From: Massariosphaeria phaeospora
Lineage: Eukaryota; Ascomycota; Dothideomycetes; Pleosporales
Length of the DNA: 64,000 nt
Assembly (NCBI GenBank): GCA_011032825.1
Contig: JAADJZ010000004.1
Location: 434,001-498,000, forward strand
Reading direction: 5' to 3'
Program-made: the position numbers and the translations under genes
Part shown: piece by piece, positions 11,138 to 23,311 of the stretch
Layout of the letters: every line of letters starts with the position of its first letter
Position numbering within the stretch: the first letter of the stretch is position 1
The notes under the pieces: model-generated
Told to the model about the DNA's origin: nothing
Databases searched by the model: none
Seen by the model: only the letters and a program-made list of their open reading frames with translations

Positions 11138-12955
11138 CTAGTAAACAGACGTCGCAGTCCTGCCTAGGGTGGTGGGTCTGTACTCTCGATCTCGCTCCAG
11201 GTTATCGCGCGCTGGGTCACGTCCGCCGCTCCATCTGATATCCTCGGGGCCATATTTCTTCACAAAGTTGATTTGGTCCGGCGAAAAGCTGCTCTGGCGT
11301 CGGGCGTTCTCTCGTTTGGCGAATTCTGACCCGACTTCTCCATACAGCGGCGGACGGGATGATCTGCCGCGTTCTTCTCGGACCGCGTTGACATTCATGG
11401 TCGCGGAGCGTGAGAGCGGAGGTGGCGGTCTGGATGATATTTTCTCAGGTGGGCGATTGGATCCCATTGGAGGCCGAGTTAGATGCGGCGATGGGGAGCG
11501 CGTGTGGTGGCGATCGGGTTCTCGGAGGACTGTCCGGTGACCATTCGCCACTCCCATATCTTCGGGGCTGAGACGGACACCGCCGCCTGGGGTGTTGTAG
11601 TAATACTTGGTAGTTTTAGCCGAAGAGGGTTGTGACTGTGGCGTTGGCACAGTAGAGAATGCGGGATCCGGGTTGCTGGAGCTAGAGTCATACGGTGTGA
11701 CTGTTTCCGAGCTGCGCAGTGTAGAAGGACGAGTCATAACTGGCTCCTTCCTGCGCGATGACGAGCCGTGGGAGGTAGGCATCGTCTCAGAGCGACGGAA
11801 TGCGGGTGGGGATGTGTCTGTGCGTCGAGGGTCACGGGGTACTTCGGTCGTAAAGGATCGCTGAGGCGTTGTGCGCGGCACGTGAATATCGGCCGGAGAG
11901 GAGCTGGACTGCTTGAAGGAGGGAGGCGGGGGCGTCCTGTCCTCACCCCATTCCACGATTTCAGGGAATCCCCGCTCTCGGTCTCGCTCGCGCCCGGAGG
12001 AAGGTGGGCTGGGGCGATCCCTGGGGCGAGCCGAGGACCTGCGGACAGACTCTGGGCGTTCGCGGCGTGAGGAGCGGCTCTCGTAGTGTTCAGGGCGGAC
12101 ATCCCTCGAGGAAGTGGTCCTGCTCGCGGATGGTCGAGTTTCAGACTCGACCCCCTTGGAGCGATGGATGTAGCGGAAAGCCTCGCTCTCCTGGTCGCTG
12201 AGCTTCCGTTGGCGGTCATGGCGAGTCTCCTCGTACGAGCGGCGGTCTTCTGCTTTTCGTCGAGCATCCGCAAGCAGTCGGCGTGCCTCTTCCTGCTCGG
12301 TTCGTTTCTTCCAATCTGCTTCATAGTGTACTTTCTCGTCAGACGAGGACTCGTCATCCATGTGGACAAACTTGCTCGAGCGCTCCCTGCGTTCGTCCCT
12401 ATCGCGCGTCTTCTTGGTGTCTGAGCGGCTGCGGTCGACGAAGGCTCGAGAGGTCTTTGTCGGCGTCTCTTTTTCGGGCCGTGCAGAGCGTGACGAGGAG
12501 CTTTGCTTGGGATATGCGTCGTACTTCCGTGAGCGCTCCTCGTACCATCGCTCCTCATCGTAGGAGCGGGACGACGGTTTGCGCTCTTCGTAACGTGCTG
12601 ATCCGCTGGCCTTGAACGCGGCGCCGGCTGGCTCGGCGGTACGGACGTCGTAGCGTGCACTCTTGCCATAGGCGTTCGGAGAGCCGCCAGTCCGTGCGAG
12701 CTTCTCTTTGCGCAGCTGGTCCAGCCGGACTTCCGCATCGTGCGTCGCGCGCTTCTCTTCGTCGCCGATGAGCTCGTAGGCCTGCTGGATCTTGTGGAAC
12801 TCCTCCTGCTTCTGTTGCTTCAACGTCTCGTCGGTGACTTTGTCGGGGTGGCACTTGAGCACCAGCTTGCGGTATGCGCACTTGATGGCGGCGGCATCTG
12901 CGTCTTTCGCAACGCCGAGGGCCTTGTAAGGATCCGGAGGAAGCGTCGCGGCCAT
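11138..12955 (-). CDS. J-domain protein, disordered Arg/Ser-rich tail
   Basis: A 605-residue single-exon protein. Residues 8-75 form an N-terminal J domain (DPYKALGVAKDADAAAIK, then YRKLVLKC and the HPD motif at 36-38, ending near ELIGDEEKRATHD), so it should stimulate an Hsp70 ATPase. The rest has no glycine/phenylalanine or zinc-finger region; it is charged and Arg/Ser/Pro-rich, likely disordered, which makes it a class C J protein. The start was set at 12955 because the J domain begins eight residues later and the context CACCATGGCC is strong; the frame stays open to an upstream ATG at 13075, which would add 40 unconserved residues. Partner and compartment cannot be read from sequence. Confidence 0.85.
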   Translation of the reverse strand: MAATLPPDPYKALGVAKDADAAAIKCAYRKLVLKCHPDKVTDETLKQQKQEEFHKIQQAYELIGDEEKRATHDAEVRLDQLRKEKLARTGGSPNAYGKSARYDVRTAEPAGAAFKASGSARYEERKPSSRSYDEERWYEERSRKYDAYPKQSSSSRSARPEKETPTKTSRAFVDRSRSDTKKTRDRDERRERSSKFVHMDDESSSDEKVHYEADWKKRTEQEEARRLLADARRKAEDRRSYEETRHDRQRKLSDQESEAFRYIHRSKGVESETRPSASRTTSSRDVRPEHYESRSSRRERPESVRRSSARPRDRPSPPSSGRERDRERGFPEIVEWGEDRTPPPPSFKQSSSSPADIHVPRTTPQRSFTTEVPRDPRRTDTSPPAFRRSETMPTSHGSSSRRKEPVMTRPSTLRSSETVTPYDSSSSNPDPAFSTVPTPQSQPSSAKTTKYYYNTPGGGVRLSPEDMGVANGHRTVLREPDRHHTRSPSPHLTRPPMGSNRPPEKISSRPPPPLSRSATMNVNAVREERGRSSRPPLYGEVGSEFAKRENARRQSSFSPDQINFVKKYGPEDIRWSGGRDPARDNLERDREYRPTTLGRTATSVY

Positions 12956-15251
12956 GGTGAGGGTGTGCGAGGGAACGGCGAAGGAAAGGAAACGGAAACG
13001 TGGCCTCGCAGGTGTTATAAGGGCGAGGGCGCAGGTGTCTCGGGTGCACAGAGGACGTCTCCGAGGCACATGCACGTCGCTAGGAGCGCGGAAGAAGGCC
13101 GGGCCGGTGGCGGTGTTACGCGGCGGACGGCGTGGAGATGGCGAGTGTGGCTAGGGCGGATAGATGAACGGTACGCGTCCAGCGTCGTGGGCGTGTCGAA
13201 GGAAGGTGGTGGTCGAGCGGACGGCGTGGGTGAGTGGAGTAGTGATGTTGGCTTGCGTGCCGGGCCAGGTCAACGTTATGGTAATGGGGGGCGCTGAGTA
13301 AGGCGGGAAGTCGGTCCCTGGCGGTGTCTCAGAACACCGGCGAAGCTCGTGGCAAGTTCAGGCAGCAACTGTGGGCAGTGACTAAAGCCTGAATAAAAAA
13401 CCTGTCGCTGCAGTGTGAAGGGCAGGAAAAACACTGCTGAGGCTGTGCACTCGTGCAGTATATCTCCGCGCAGCTTTGTTATGAGCAGCGGTCGGCCGAG
13501 GAACAGTCGACCGTCTGGGTCGCTGGAGCGGTGAAGAGGGTGGAGGGCGCCGACGTCACTTAGCACCGAAGCAGCTAGAAGCCGTGATCCCCCAATGTCG
13601 CAAGATGCGCGTACACAATGCTCGGCCTGGGTTATTAGCCACCGTCGCAGGATGTCCGACGGGCAAACGGGCAGTGCGAACGAAGAATCGAAGAATGGAA
13701 TTAAGAGATGCGGCGGGCGAGGAATCTGGGATGAGCCTGCGCGCGCCGTTGGGGGGGTCGACGGGGTAATATGGGCGCGGGGAGGGGGGCAAGGCTCTAC
13801 CAGGCACTCGTGGACTTCCGCCGCGAAGCAGTGATGGGAGTATGTATCTATGGCAAATAACGACTAAGCGGAGAGTGGAGCAGGCTATGTTTGGTTGAGC
13901 TTCGGGCGCTGTCTACTGTACCATTACTCCAGACTGTAGCCCGCTTCACGCTTTGCTAGACTGACTGCTGGACTGGCTCCATGGCCGTGCAGGACTCGGA
14001 TCGGTGCCTTTCTCACCCTTCATCAGCGCGCATCTGCACCGTCCACCCTCCAGGCTCCGCCCGAGCAGCCAGCAGCCAGTCAGCGCGTCGGTGCTGCGCT
14101 CCATTGCTCCCTCTGCTGGGCGTCACAGCTGCTGATGCAGAGCCAGCTCTTGGTGCTGGAGCCCACTGGCCAGCCGACAGCCTCTGGCTACTGTGCGACA
14201 CCTGTCGTGCGTGCATCGTGCAGCGCCGCCGGCCCACGACGACAACGACGCCAGACTCAGGCCAGCGGGTATGCCTCCCATGGGCCTTCGCAGCGCAGGC
14301 GTAGGCGTGGGCGTGAGCTAGACAGCCCTGAGCCACTTCGCATCTGTCGCGCAAGCCGCAACAACCTCGGACGGTCGGACCCAGCCTGCGCGCTGCACGT
14401 CTGTCTGTCTGCAGCGCCGGCCTCAGCGGCTACAAACACTCGCCCAATCGCGCCCGGAGGCGGCCACATGCGGCGTTTTGGGACCTGCCGCTCGCCGGCC
14501 TGTGATAGGCACGACGAGAAACGGCGAGAAACACCTGCTGCCATCTAGAGTCCCGAGCGAGCACTCCACGAGTCGATTAGCAACCTCTGTGTCCGCTGTG
14601 ACCTCGCGCCCCGGCCAATGACAAAATGCTCGATGCGGCTTTTGCGACGCTTTGCAAGACGTGACCAACCGCAGCCGGACCCCTCCCACAAAGCGTCGAG
14701 CGAAGCACCCCCCATTGCGAGCATTCTCGTCACCCCACCAGCGACGGCCTGACGCTGGTGAGACACCCATCATCTGCACCCAGCCCAGGGGAGCAGCGCG
14801 TCCGTGTCCGCGAGACAACGACTCCTGCCGAAGTGGGGGTTGGCTGTCACGAGGCAGTGATGCTCCCGGCTGTCTATCGTCGTGCCCTGACTAGGGCGTG
14901 GGCTGACGAGGGTTGCCCTGATGGCGCGGCGGTTGCGTCGCCAGGCAGACATGCTCTCATTTCGATCCGTTCCGCATGGCTCACGTTAGCCCCCATTCGA
15001 CGCGACATGTGAGTGGCAGACGAAGACACCATGCGGGGAGGGTGCGGGGCACGCCTGGCCCATACTACCAATGGCGGCACCCCACAGACGTCCTTCTACG
15101 TGGGACTTTGTGATTGACCGGAACAAGCACTCTCGGCCAGCTTCACAGCGGACAGACAACAAGTTGCTATGTATTGTTGAGCGTCTGTACTTGGATGAGA
15201 TCATACTGATCGCTGGCAGATCGTGGGTGGCGGGTGCTTGCAGCGGCTACA
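12956..15251. other. GC-rich intergenic region
   Basis: About 2.3 kb upstream of the J-protein gene and downstream of the metallophosphoesterase gene. It has many overlapping open frames on both strands, as expected from high GC, but none shows a recognisable domain or codon pattern. I see nothing I can support. Confidence 0.5.
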
Positions 15252-16485
15252 TCATCCCGCGTCCTTCTCGAAGGCCCACACGGGGAGATCAATGTCGACG
15301 ACGACGGGCTTGTGGAAGGTGGTGGGTCCACCTCGTCTGCTTGTCCTGGGGCCCAAGAAGGCTGCGTTAATCATGACCGTCTCCCGCCTTGCCGCCCGCC
15401 GGTCGACTGTCTCCACGTCAGGCTCCAACACGAACCCGATATCGCTTCGAGGACCCCCTGGCCGACTCTCGACTGCGCCTGCTGGCGTTGCTCTGACGTT
15501 TGCCTCACTATTATTGTGCGGGACGCCCTCGAGAGGGGAGGTTGAATTAAGAACGCCAGGCTGAACGACCTTGAACACATCAGGCTGGCCCCCATTTCCC
15601 CGGATTGGGAATTCGGGCCTGTGGGCGGGACGTGCCAAGCTGCTGGCATTGTCTAGCGGACGTCCTCCTTTTGCTGTGAGATCAACCAGTGATTGTTTGT
15701 TGTTTCCTATCCCAGGATCTTGCCATTTTTCGACAGCCTCCTCCAGGCGTCCGTTCTCTGGGACTTCTACGTTCCATCGCACCCGTTCGACTCCACGTGC
15801 CTCGTGGATGTGTCCAAAGACAGACAGCATAGGACGTACGCGATACAGCGCCTGGAGCAGGACCTCACATCCCGTCCTGACATCCTCGGTTGCTGTATCA
15901 CAATGGTCTTTGGGTGGAGTGTGAGTCACGACGATATCAGTGTCCGATGGAATTGCATCCCACAGCTTTGATGCTTCATGGGCTTGGTACCCGAAGGCCC
16001 AGTTCCGCATTGTTGGCGAGCATGGGCTTCCAAATACCTTGAAGCAAGTATGCGGCCCCGTCGGCGACGCCAGGTAGATCGTCGCAGCCTGGTTCTCAAG
16101 ATAAGTAATCGAATTCGACTCCCTCAGCAGCCTCCGACACTTTTCAGCATCCTGCGACGCGGTCCAGTGCCGCAAGGACTTGTGTTGTTCATCGAACTCT
16201 GCATCGAGCGTGAGGTCGTGGTTTCCTGATTAGGTCAGTCTCCGCTTCCCTCTACAGGCAGGATAGAAGAATCGTACCCGCCACCACAATCTTGGCCTCG
16301 AAATCCGCTTTCTCCAGCCATTCGACCATTTTCTGTAGTTCGGCAAAGCTGCCTAGTGCTGTAATATCTCCGGCGTGGATCAGGACATCGCCCTTGGGTA
16401 GCTTGGGCGTCTGGTTGTGGGTGTCTGAGATGCAAACGATGCGCGTTCTGCGTGTCAGAGGACTGGGTGAGTCTACTTGATCCAT
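15252..16485 (-). CDS. Calcineurin-like metallophosphoesterase
   Basis: A 393-residue protein from two exons, 16485-16278 and 16225-15252, joined across a 52-nt intron that splits the GNHD motif. The two-metal phosphoesterase motifs are complete and in order: D21-T-H23, G39-D40, G70-N-H-D73, H171 in HTPP, and G207-H-I-H210. Spacing fits the MPPED1/2-like subfamily common in fungi, which act on phosphoester or nucleotide substrates; the substrate here is unknown. About 150 residues after the GHIH motif are unconserved and low-complexity, longer than the core family. No signal peptide or membrane segment, so probably cytosolic. Domain call strong, function open. Confidence 0.88.
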
Positions 16486-17910
16486 ATTGACCCTGATACT
16501 TACTGTTTACGAAGAATTTCGATTGGTGAAGGTTGTCGAGGTACCATCTAAATACAGTTGATGACTCGAAGCATTCTAGCCCCCAATCATTAGATCGGCA
16601 CTAGTACTCATGCGGCTTAGCTTTTCTCGGATTCTCAACATCTCGGCCTTAACCACATTCGCTTCCATGCTATCTCCAAATCTTCGAAACTACCTATTTA
16701 ATCCCCTAAAACCCGCCAGAACATCTTCAACACACATCCCCACCTTGCACTGTATCTACTACACCCCCACGTCATCCATCATCCATCATCCATGCGTCAG
16801 CCCCAACAACCACGCAAATCCAAATCGCTACCTCCACCCACATCCGTCCGCCCTAATACTCGCATTATCTTTCTTTGTCCGGAAGATTACTCCTCAGATA
16901 AAGTCTGAGCAACGATCTGTCTGTCGTCAGCCTACGGTCAAACAGGTACAGTAAGCTAAGCTAAGCACCGAGCGTAAGCTGTGCTTACTTTCCAGATCTC
17001 CCGAAACACAGCTTCAGCTCGATCGTGTGGTACGAGCTAAGCTAGGTGAGATCTCAGCGCCGCTTGTTCACCGCAAAGCTGACCGTGATGCGGTTGTGCG
17101 GGTGGTTGGTGTACGAGCAGCTTCCTTGTGTGTTGACTAATCAGATGCGTACAAATGGACTATAGTGGATGGAGGTTTTGTGGAACCTAAATCTCACTAC
17201 AGTATCAAAGGGCAACGTTCTTCTTTGCCCAGGCCCACGCTTCGTACAACCCGCTTTATACATGTTCAAATGGGGGGCGCCGGACTCTCCAGGGCTAGCT
17301 GAGCGTCCTGCTCTGCAGTGTGCACTAATCCACATCAACGTAAGGTCTCAGACGCCGGCGATATCGTTCACGCTCTTTCCTTCTTTCTCGTAGACTACTC
17401 TTCCAAAATCCATTTATGTTCTGTCCCGATCTCTTCCGCTCGCAGTGTCGCTTCGCCACGTCGACGCAGTCTCGACGGCCACATTCGTGGAAACAGCAAA
17501 CAACGGCCGGACGATGCAGGTTCTCGGGCACAAACGCAGCGCGAGTTCTGTTTTGCGGTGCTTGCTTGCTGTTGGTGAGTGTGGGTGGGTGGGTGAGTGG
17601 AAAGGAGAACCAGAAGGGAAAAAGGAGGGCATCCGCGGCTAGATGATGAAGAAAGGGTGTAGATTTAGGACGGGGGTTGCTTTAGTCTTCCATAAAACGA
17701 ACATATCCGAACCCCGTAGTTTTGCTGCCTGTTTTTATTCTCTTGGCCGATCTAAAATCTAGCACGTTTTCTAGAATCGGGGATATAAGTACTTCTTCCT
17801 TCACTAATCGAACATCCCACTGACCGAAACGCCATAAAACGCCCACTCCTCCTTACTACTGGCAGTGCACTCACCCTCCACCTCCCCCATCCCCTTAACC
17901 CCACACCCCC
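16486..17910. other. Intergenic, upstream of phosphoesterase gene
   Basis: About 1.4 kb between the phosphoesterase start and the HUT1 stop, both minus strand. It contains a short CATC/CCAT run near 16770-16795 and pyrimidine-rich patches. No gene seen. Confidence 0.5.
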
Positions 17911-19303
17911 TCACTGCCCCTTCTTCCTCCCCACCCCCTTCCCCTTCGCCTTCGCCTTCTCCTTCGCCAGCTTCTCCCTCCGCGTAAACCACGCCTCCGC
18001 GCCAATCCCGCCAAATACCAGCCCCACACCCAACCACTGCATCTTCGTAACGCGGTGCCCGAACAACACCACGCTCATCAGCATAGTCAGCATCTTGCGC
18101 GTCACCGTGACCGTTACGAGTAGCAGCGAGGAAAAGTGCGCCAGCGTGTGGAAAATGAAGACCTGGCCGACGGCGCCGCACGCCGAGAAGGCGAGCACGT
18201 CCCAGCCGACGGACGGGTGGCTGGTGACAAAGTCCAGCGCTTCGGCGAGCTCGCCGCCGGATGAGGGGCGCTGGCCGAGCCAGGCGCCCAGGGGCGTGCT
18301 GGCGAGGTACGGCGAGGCGAGCAGGTAGGAGACGGTGAGCGCCGTGGACATGATGTTCTGCGCGCACATCATCTGCGGGCCAGAGAAGCCCTTGAAGGAG
18401 CTGAAGATCTGGTCCTGCACCGTATTGGTCAAGCCGTCGAACAGCAGATTGACCGCGAGCAAGAACATGCCGAGCGCCTTGGACGCATCGGCGCTCGCGG
18501 CGCTGGCCTTCTTGGCCGCCTTCTTCGCCGTCGACGGGTTGTGCAGCGTGAAGATGGCGACGCCGAGCGTCACGCAGCCGATGACTAGGTACTTGTACAG
18601 CGGGTACCGCTTCTGGAACAGCGAGATGTGCAGGAACATGACGGGCAGCAGCTTGCAGCTCTTGGCTAGGATGAAGGTCACGTAGTCGATGTGCGTGAGG
18701 CTCGCGTAGCCGAAGGGGCTGGCCAGGCTGCTGGTCAGCGCGATGAGCAGCAGCGGGAGGAGCACTTGTTTCGAGGGGAAGATGGCCGGGATCTGGCGCG
18801 CGCCGGTGCGCGGGTGCGTAGGCGCTGAGACGACGAGGTAGACGAGGCCGGTGAGCGCGGCGAAGGCCGATTGCACCGTGTTGAGGAAGACCGAGTAGGT
18901 GAAGCGCGTGTCGTTCGGGCCGTACGTCGTGGTCGTTATGCGCTCTTGGAGGTAGCCCCACGACAAGCTTCATGAACCGTCAGTGACTGACTGATTGACT
19001 GACTGCAAGCGAATTTCCACTTTCTAGACGCCTCGCCGCCTCCCGTTCCACTTGCACTCGCGCCGGGCGCGTCAATGGCAGCACTTACAAACTAGCATAG
19101 ATGCCGCCCACACAGATGGCCAGCGTCAACAGACCCGCCTGCTTCTGCTCGACCGGATCCCGCGCCTGCGCCTCCACCGCCTCCTCCACTCTCTTCTCCA
19201 GCTTCTCCATCGTCCCGTTCACTGGGTGCGAAGTGCCATTGGCATGTTTGTGCGTCTCAGACGGTGTGCGTCGTACCGGCGTCGCAGGTTTCGTGCGCGC
19301 CAT
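17911..19303 (-). CDS. HUT1: UDP-galactose transporter, Golgi/ER (HUT1 family)
   Basis: A 423-residue nucleotide-sugar transporter of the UAA/SLC35B1 type. Two exons, 19303-19089 and 18967-17911, join across a 121-nt intron to give YASFLSWGYLQERITTTTYG, a close fit to the Hut1 family signature. At least eight hydrophobic segments follow, with FGYASLTHIDYVTFILAKSC and KMQWLGVGLVFGGI near the end. The C-terminal tail is lysine-rich (EKLAKEKAKAKGKG), possibly a dilysine-like ER signal. The N-terminal 70 residues are hydrophilic and poorly conserved. The family carries UDP-galactose or related sugars into the ER/Golgi lumen and supports protein folding there. The start at 19303 is the only ATG with a fitting frame after the upstream unconserved stretch. 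Confidence 0.9.
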
Positions 19304-20244
19304 CCTGAATTCGCGTCCCGATATTGAAAGCTGGTGGTGGGTCGTCGTCGTGCTCGAGGTAGCCGCTGCCGTCCGGGATGGATGCGCCTGCGAGGGAAGC
19401 TGTACGAGTTGCGCTGGAAATTGGCTGAAAGCAAAGAGCGCAGTAAGGAGCCCGCTATCTACGCAAGAGTCTGAAGGTGAAAGCAAGCGTGAAGGGAAGA
19501 AGGAGTGTGTTTGTGTTGGCTAGAGTCCATAAATATTACATGCGCAATGTAAAGGTGGCATCAAGTCCAGGGTCCGAGAGCTTCGCCGCGGCCGCGCTAG
19601 CGTCAGCGGGACCCGCTTTTCCAGCCTCGAAACCCACCCCGTCGTCTTATGTCAAAGTCCTCCATCTCATGTTTGCTCTCCGCCGTCCCATGTCGCGCTC
19701 CCAGCCAACCTTCCTAATCGGGCAGGTTCGCTGAAAAAGTGTCGATTACACTAGATTTGACGTTGGGCCTCCTCAGCAGCGTGATCGTATATTCCTTTCT
19801 CTGACGTCACGCGCAGGGCTCGGAATTCGGAATGCGGGTTCCGATACTCCGTACACGGCGACGTCACTGGGTTTGGACGTGGTGGCTGTTTGGGTACAGA
19901 TCTTGGAATCGTCTTGTTATGTTACTGGATTTGGGCTAAGGACGGTAGAGGATAACTGATTACGTTTAGGAGAGAGTGCTGGCTACAATGGCATGTGCGG
20001 GAGCCGGATACGTGATGTGAAAGATGTGGATGTGCTTTGGGATCCTACAAGATGTAAGGTAAGTAAATTTCGTGCATAGCGGTCGATTAGCTACAAGAGA
20101 TAATGTGCTCTTAGACCAATATGTTTAGTATACGGGAGTCCCTTGGGGGAGTATACAATAGCCATCCTTTCATGCTACAAAAGCATTCGAGAACCAGGCC
20201 ACAAGACAACCTAGCCGCCACCCAAACCCCACTCCCATCACTCA
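19304..20244. other. Intergenic, upstream of HUT1
   Basis: About 940 bases between the HUT1 start and the stop of the next minus-strand gene. No coding signal; presumably the HUT1 promoter. Confidence 0.5.
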
Positions 20245-20858
20245 CTACTCCCCTTCCCTAATCCTCCCCAACGCCCGCCTAACCGCCACCCCCAACGGAC
20301 TCACGCGCTTCACCACCCCCGCATTCGCCGCACTCATCTCTGGCGTCCACCATGCAAAAAACCTTTGGCCCAGCCCCTGCTCCCTCCACTCCCTCGCATA
20401 CTCCCGCTGCCCTGCCTAAACCCCTTCACAAACGCCCGCCACTCCACCCTCTCCTCCACATACACCCGCACCCCATTCCCCGCATCAACGCCCTTGCTCT
20501 TCGTCACGGCTTCGGCCTCCCAGTCCGTGCCAACCTGATGCAAGTGCCAGTCTTTGAGATGGAGGATGTAGTAGCGCTTGTATTCCCCGGCATTGGATAT
20601 CCATTTGACGCCAGGGTTCTCGGCAAGCTGTGTCTGGGCTTCGTGGAGTATGGCGGCAGGGACAGAGGCTTTGCAGGCGGTGATGAGCTTTGCGCGTAAT
20701 ACAAAGATGTCGATGGCGGGCTTCTTGGTGGTGGTTGGAGAGGGTTTTGTGCGCTTTTGGATTCGGCTGGAAGGAGTTGTGCTTGAGGAGTCGGTCGATG
20801 GGGACGATGAGGAGGAGCGTGTGGATGAGCGGGTTCTTTTCTTGGTGACAGGTGCCAT
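20245..20858 (-). pseudogene. Unknown small basic protein, reading frame broken by one base
   Basis: I do not recognise this gene. It starts at 20858 with a Ser/Thr/Lys-rich N-terminus, then a compact region (residues 48-150) containing EYKRYYILHLKDWHLHQVGTD. The open frame runs on to 20334, but after about 20410 it turns into Gly/Arg-rich text, while the frame one step over reads REYAREWREQGLGQRFFAWW and continues to a TAG at 20247-20245. The total length, 614 nt, is one base short of a multiple of three. One extra G in the GGG run (20410-20412) would join both halves into about 204 residues. Either a sequencing error or a real frameshift. Confidence 0.6.
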
Positions 20859-22072
20859 GGTGTTGGTAGTAAGTTGGCGCGTCCCGGGTATTTAGAGCTG
20901 AAGAGCAGGGTCAAATGGAAGGCGCGGGAGGTTGTGACTTGGTAGAAAGGTAGGGAGGGTACCTGGAGCGGAAGGAATGCAGAAGAAGAACCCATCTGAA
21001 TATTTAGCTTTACCCATAGTAGCGCGGCACCGACGTAGGCTATTGTGCAAGACCGGAGAATAGTAGGAAGCGCATGTTTGCCCTAATCAGGCCGACTTTT
21101 CACTGCGGCCCACCGCTCTTTCCCCCAACTCACTCCCCGCCTTTTCCACAGCGAATCGGTGCTAGCAAAGCGGAACAAGTTGCCCGCTCCTATCACCCTT
21201 ATCAATACAGAGCTGTGCACAATCATCGAGAAGCATACTGACCGCCTATTCGCTGCATGCTCGACCGGCGGCCCTATCACACGGTCAACAGTTTTTGATC
21301 TTGTAATGAATATTCTCACGCAAAAGGAACTGAGAAAACAAGTTGATAGAAGTATGCTACACTCATATTACTACTCTACATAGAGCAAATAGTGAACAGC
21401 TGGGTCCTGTGCAGAGCTCTCCGCCAACTGCAGCCATAGTCTCAGTGTCCAGAGATAGGTATCAAAAAGTAGGAGTGTAGCTAGATATGATGTGGAGGGC
21501 AAGGGTGTAAGCAGTGTTTGACCACCGTCGGATTTAGGAAGGAGGGACGGGATATGGAAGAGTTGAGGAAGTATTCGGATTCGGATAGTGAGTGTGCGGA
21601 TCTCAGTGAAGAGAGGAAGATGGGAAGGGTGGTGGAGTTCGTAGAGCGCGCGGAGGGAGGAGGGAATGGCTCGATCTTTTCAACTTCAACCAATCTCCAA
21701 CTTCGCCATTCTTGTAAACGGGAAAACCAGCCTGGCACTCCAAGCTTAGCCCGGCAGCCTCAACCGCAATCTGTCGCAAGTAGAGCTGCGGCTATTAAGG
21801 CCATAAGTCATGAATCGTAAGCCGCTCAATTTGCATTGACGTGTCGGACACAATAAGTTAAGAAAGAAAATATCCCCGTCCGTGGTATCCATCCGATGAA
21901 CAGGGAGAAAGAATTAAGCAAGCCATTTGCTTTTGGGTTCCGATCAAAGGGGTTTTAGAGAGGCCGAGGTGCCTCTACAGCTGAGAGTAATTGGGCCTGG
22001 CGGTCCGTTGGTCGAGCCCAGTGCTGCGCAGGTAACAAGCCAGCAGGCCTTTGCTGCCTGCAGAAAGGCTAT
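20859..22072. other. Intergenic
   Basis: About 1.2 kb between two minus-strand genes. Short frames at 21083-21383 and 21481-21820 have no recognisable content. Nothing supported. Confidence 0.5.
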
Positions 22073-23231
22073 TTATTCTTGCGTCTGGCTGCGACGCATC
22101 TTCTCAGCTTCCAGGTTTTCATACAGAAGATACAGAGCTTTCTCGTTGCTGGTGGCACTACCCGTAATGGTGAACATGCGCTCACCAGAATCGTCGTGGG
22201 GTGCCTTGGCAATGGAGATGCGAGCACCGGAGCTCTTGCGAATTTCGGTGATCTTGCTGCCACCTCGGCCAATGATGCAGCCAACCATGTCAGAGGGGAT
22301 GCTGATGTTCTGCGTCTGCATCTCCTCTCCATCTTCCGTGTGAGTCGGGGGAGGAGGCCGGTTGGCAGCGTCTGAGCCGGAGCGTCGACTGTTGTACGTT
22401 GGAGGCGCATCGCTGAAGTCGGCGCCATGGCCAGTGCGGTTGTACGAACGTCCACTGCTCGCGCCGTTCGTCGGCAAGGGGCCAACGCCAGGCTGGACCC
22501 GAACAGCGGGGTTGTACAGAACGGTGCCGTAGCCACGCTCGGAGTCGTCAATCAAGCACTTGCCAATTTCCCAAACGGCCTTTTCAATCCCTTGCGGAGA
22601 ACCCTGGACTTCGACAATGCGCTCCGTGGACTGGGGAAGCATCTCCTTCTGCGCAACCATGCGAACGCCAGACGCATCTTGAATCTGCTTAATCTTCAAG
22701 CCCTGGCGGCCGATGATGGTCCCCATCTGGTTGTGAGAGATGAGAAGACGAATGGCTTCAATATGTTAGCGAGGCATTTCCCAAGTCCAGTGCAGCGCAG
22801 TCGCCGGGCGAGGGCAGGAGGTGAGTTTACATACGGTGGGTGCCATCGCTACGGAGCAAGCCGCCCATGCCCATCTGGGGAGCGCCATCAAGCAGTCCTT
22901 TGGCGACAAGACCATATGCCTTGGAGATTCCGGAGAGGCTGCCTGTGACGGACAGCACGCGGTCATTGACACCCTGGACAACTTTGCTAACGCCGGCACG
23001 CACGCCAGTCTCATCGCGCAGGTCAGCAACGTTCTTGCCCGCCTTGCCAATGATCACTCCGGCTTCCTTTGACGAGACAATGGCTCGGAGCGTGAGCTGC
23101 GACTCGGCGTACTCCTGTTCGGTCCGGGGCGCGACGTCGCCGTCTTCGGTATCGTTCAAACCGAGGCGCTCGAAAGAGTCAGCGACCTGGTTGCCATCGG
23201 AGGACTGCTGCTGGGGTTCCTCTGCGGACAT
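22073..23231 (-). CDS. Triple KH-domain RNA-binding protein (PCBP/Pbp2/Rnc1-like)
   Basis: A 359-residue protein from exons 23231-22835 and 22755-22073; the intron is 79 nt with CTAAC near its end. Three KH domains each carry the GxxG loop: GKAG at 62-65, GRQG at 148-151 and GRGG at 295-298. The domains share the GVIIGKAG / GTIIGRQG / GCIIGRGG pattern of poly(C)-binding proteins. Relatives in yeast (Pbp2, Hek2) and fission yeast (Rnc1) bind mRNA and control stability or localisation. A Pro/Gly/Ser-rich linker separates KH2 and KH3. The intron falls between KH1 and KH2. A likely 5'-UTR intron lies just upstream at 23311-23246. Target RNAs unknown. Confidence 0.9.
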
Positions 23232-23245
23232 GTTGTAGGAATGGC

Positions 23246-23311
23246 CTAGGTAGTGCTGGGATGCGTCAGTAACAATGCGTGCGTGCAGGCCAGCTCGCGC
23301 GCTCGACTTAC
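23246..23311 (-). other. Probable 5'-UTR intron of the KH-protein gene
   Basis: On the minus strand a GTAAGT donor at 23311 and a CCTAG acceptor ending at 23246, with an ACTGAC branch-point candidate, frame a 66-nt stretch ending 14 bases before the ATG. No coding change depends on it. Confidence 0.5.

Noticed and set aside
12555..13049. Arg/Pro-rich frames over the J-domain region
   Set aside because: Shadows of the J-protein; the J domain lies in the chosen frame.
17804..18973. A 389-codon open frame on the minus strand
   Set aside because: It overlaps HUT1 in another frame and has Arg/His/Pro-biased shadow text; HUT1 has the family match.
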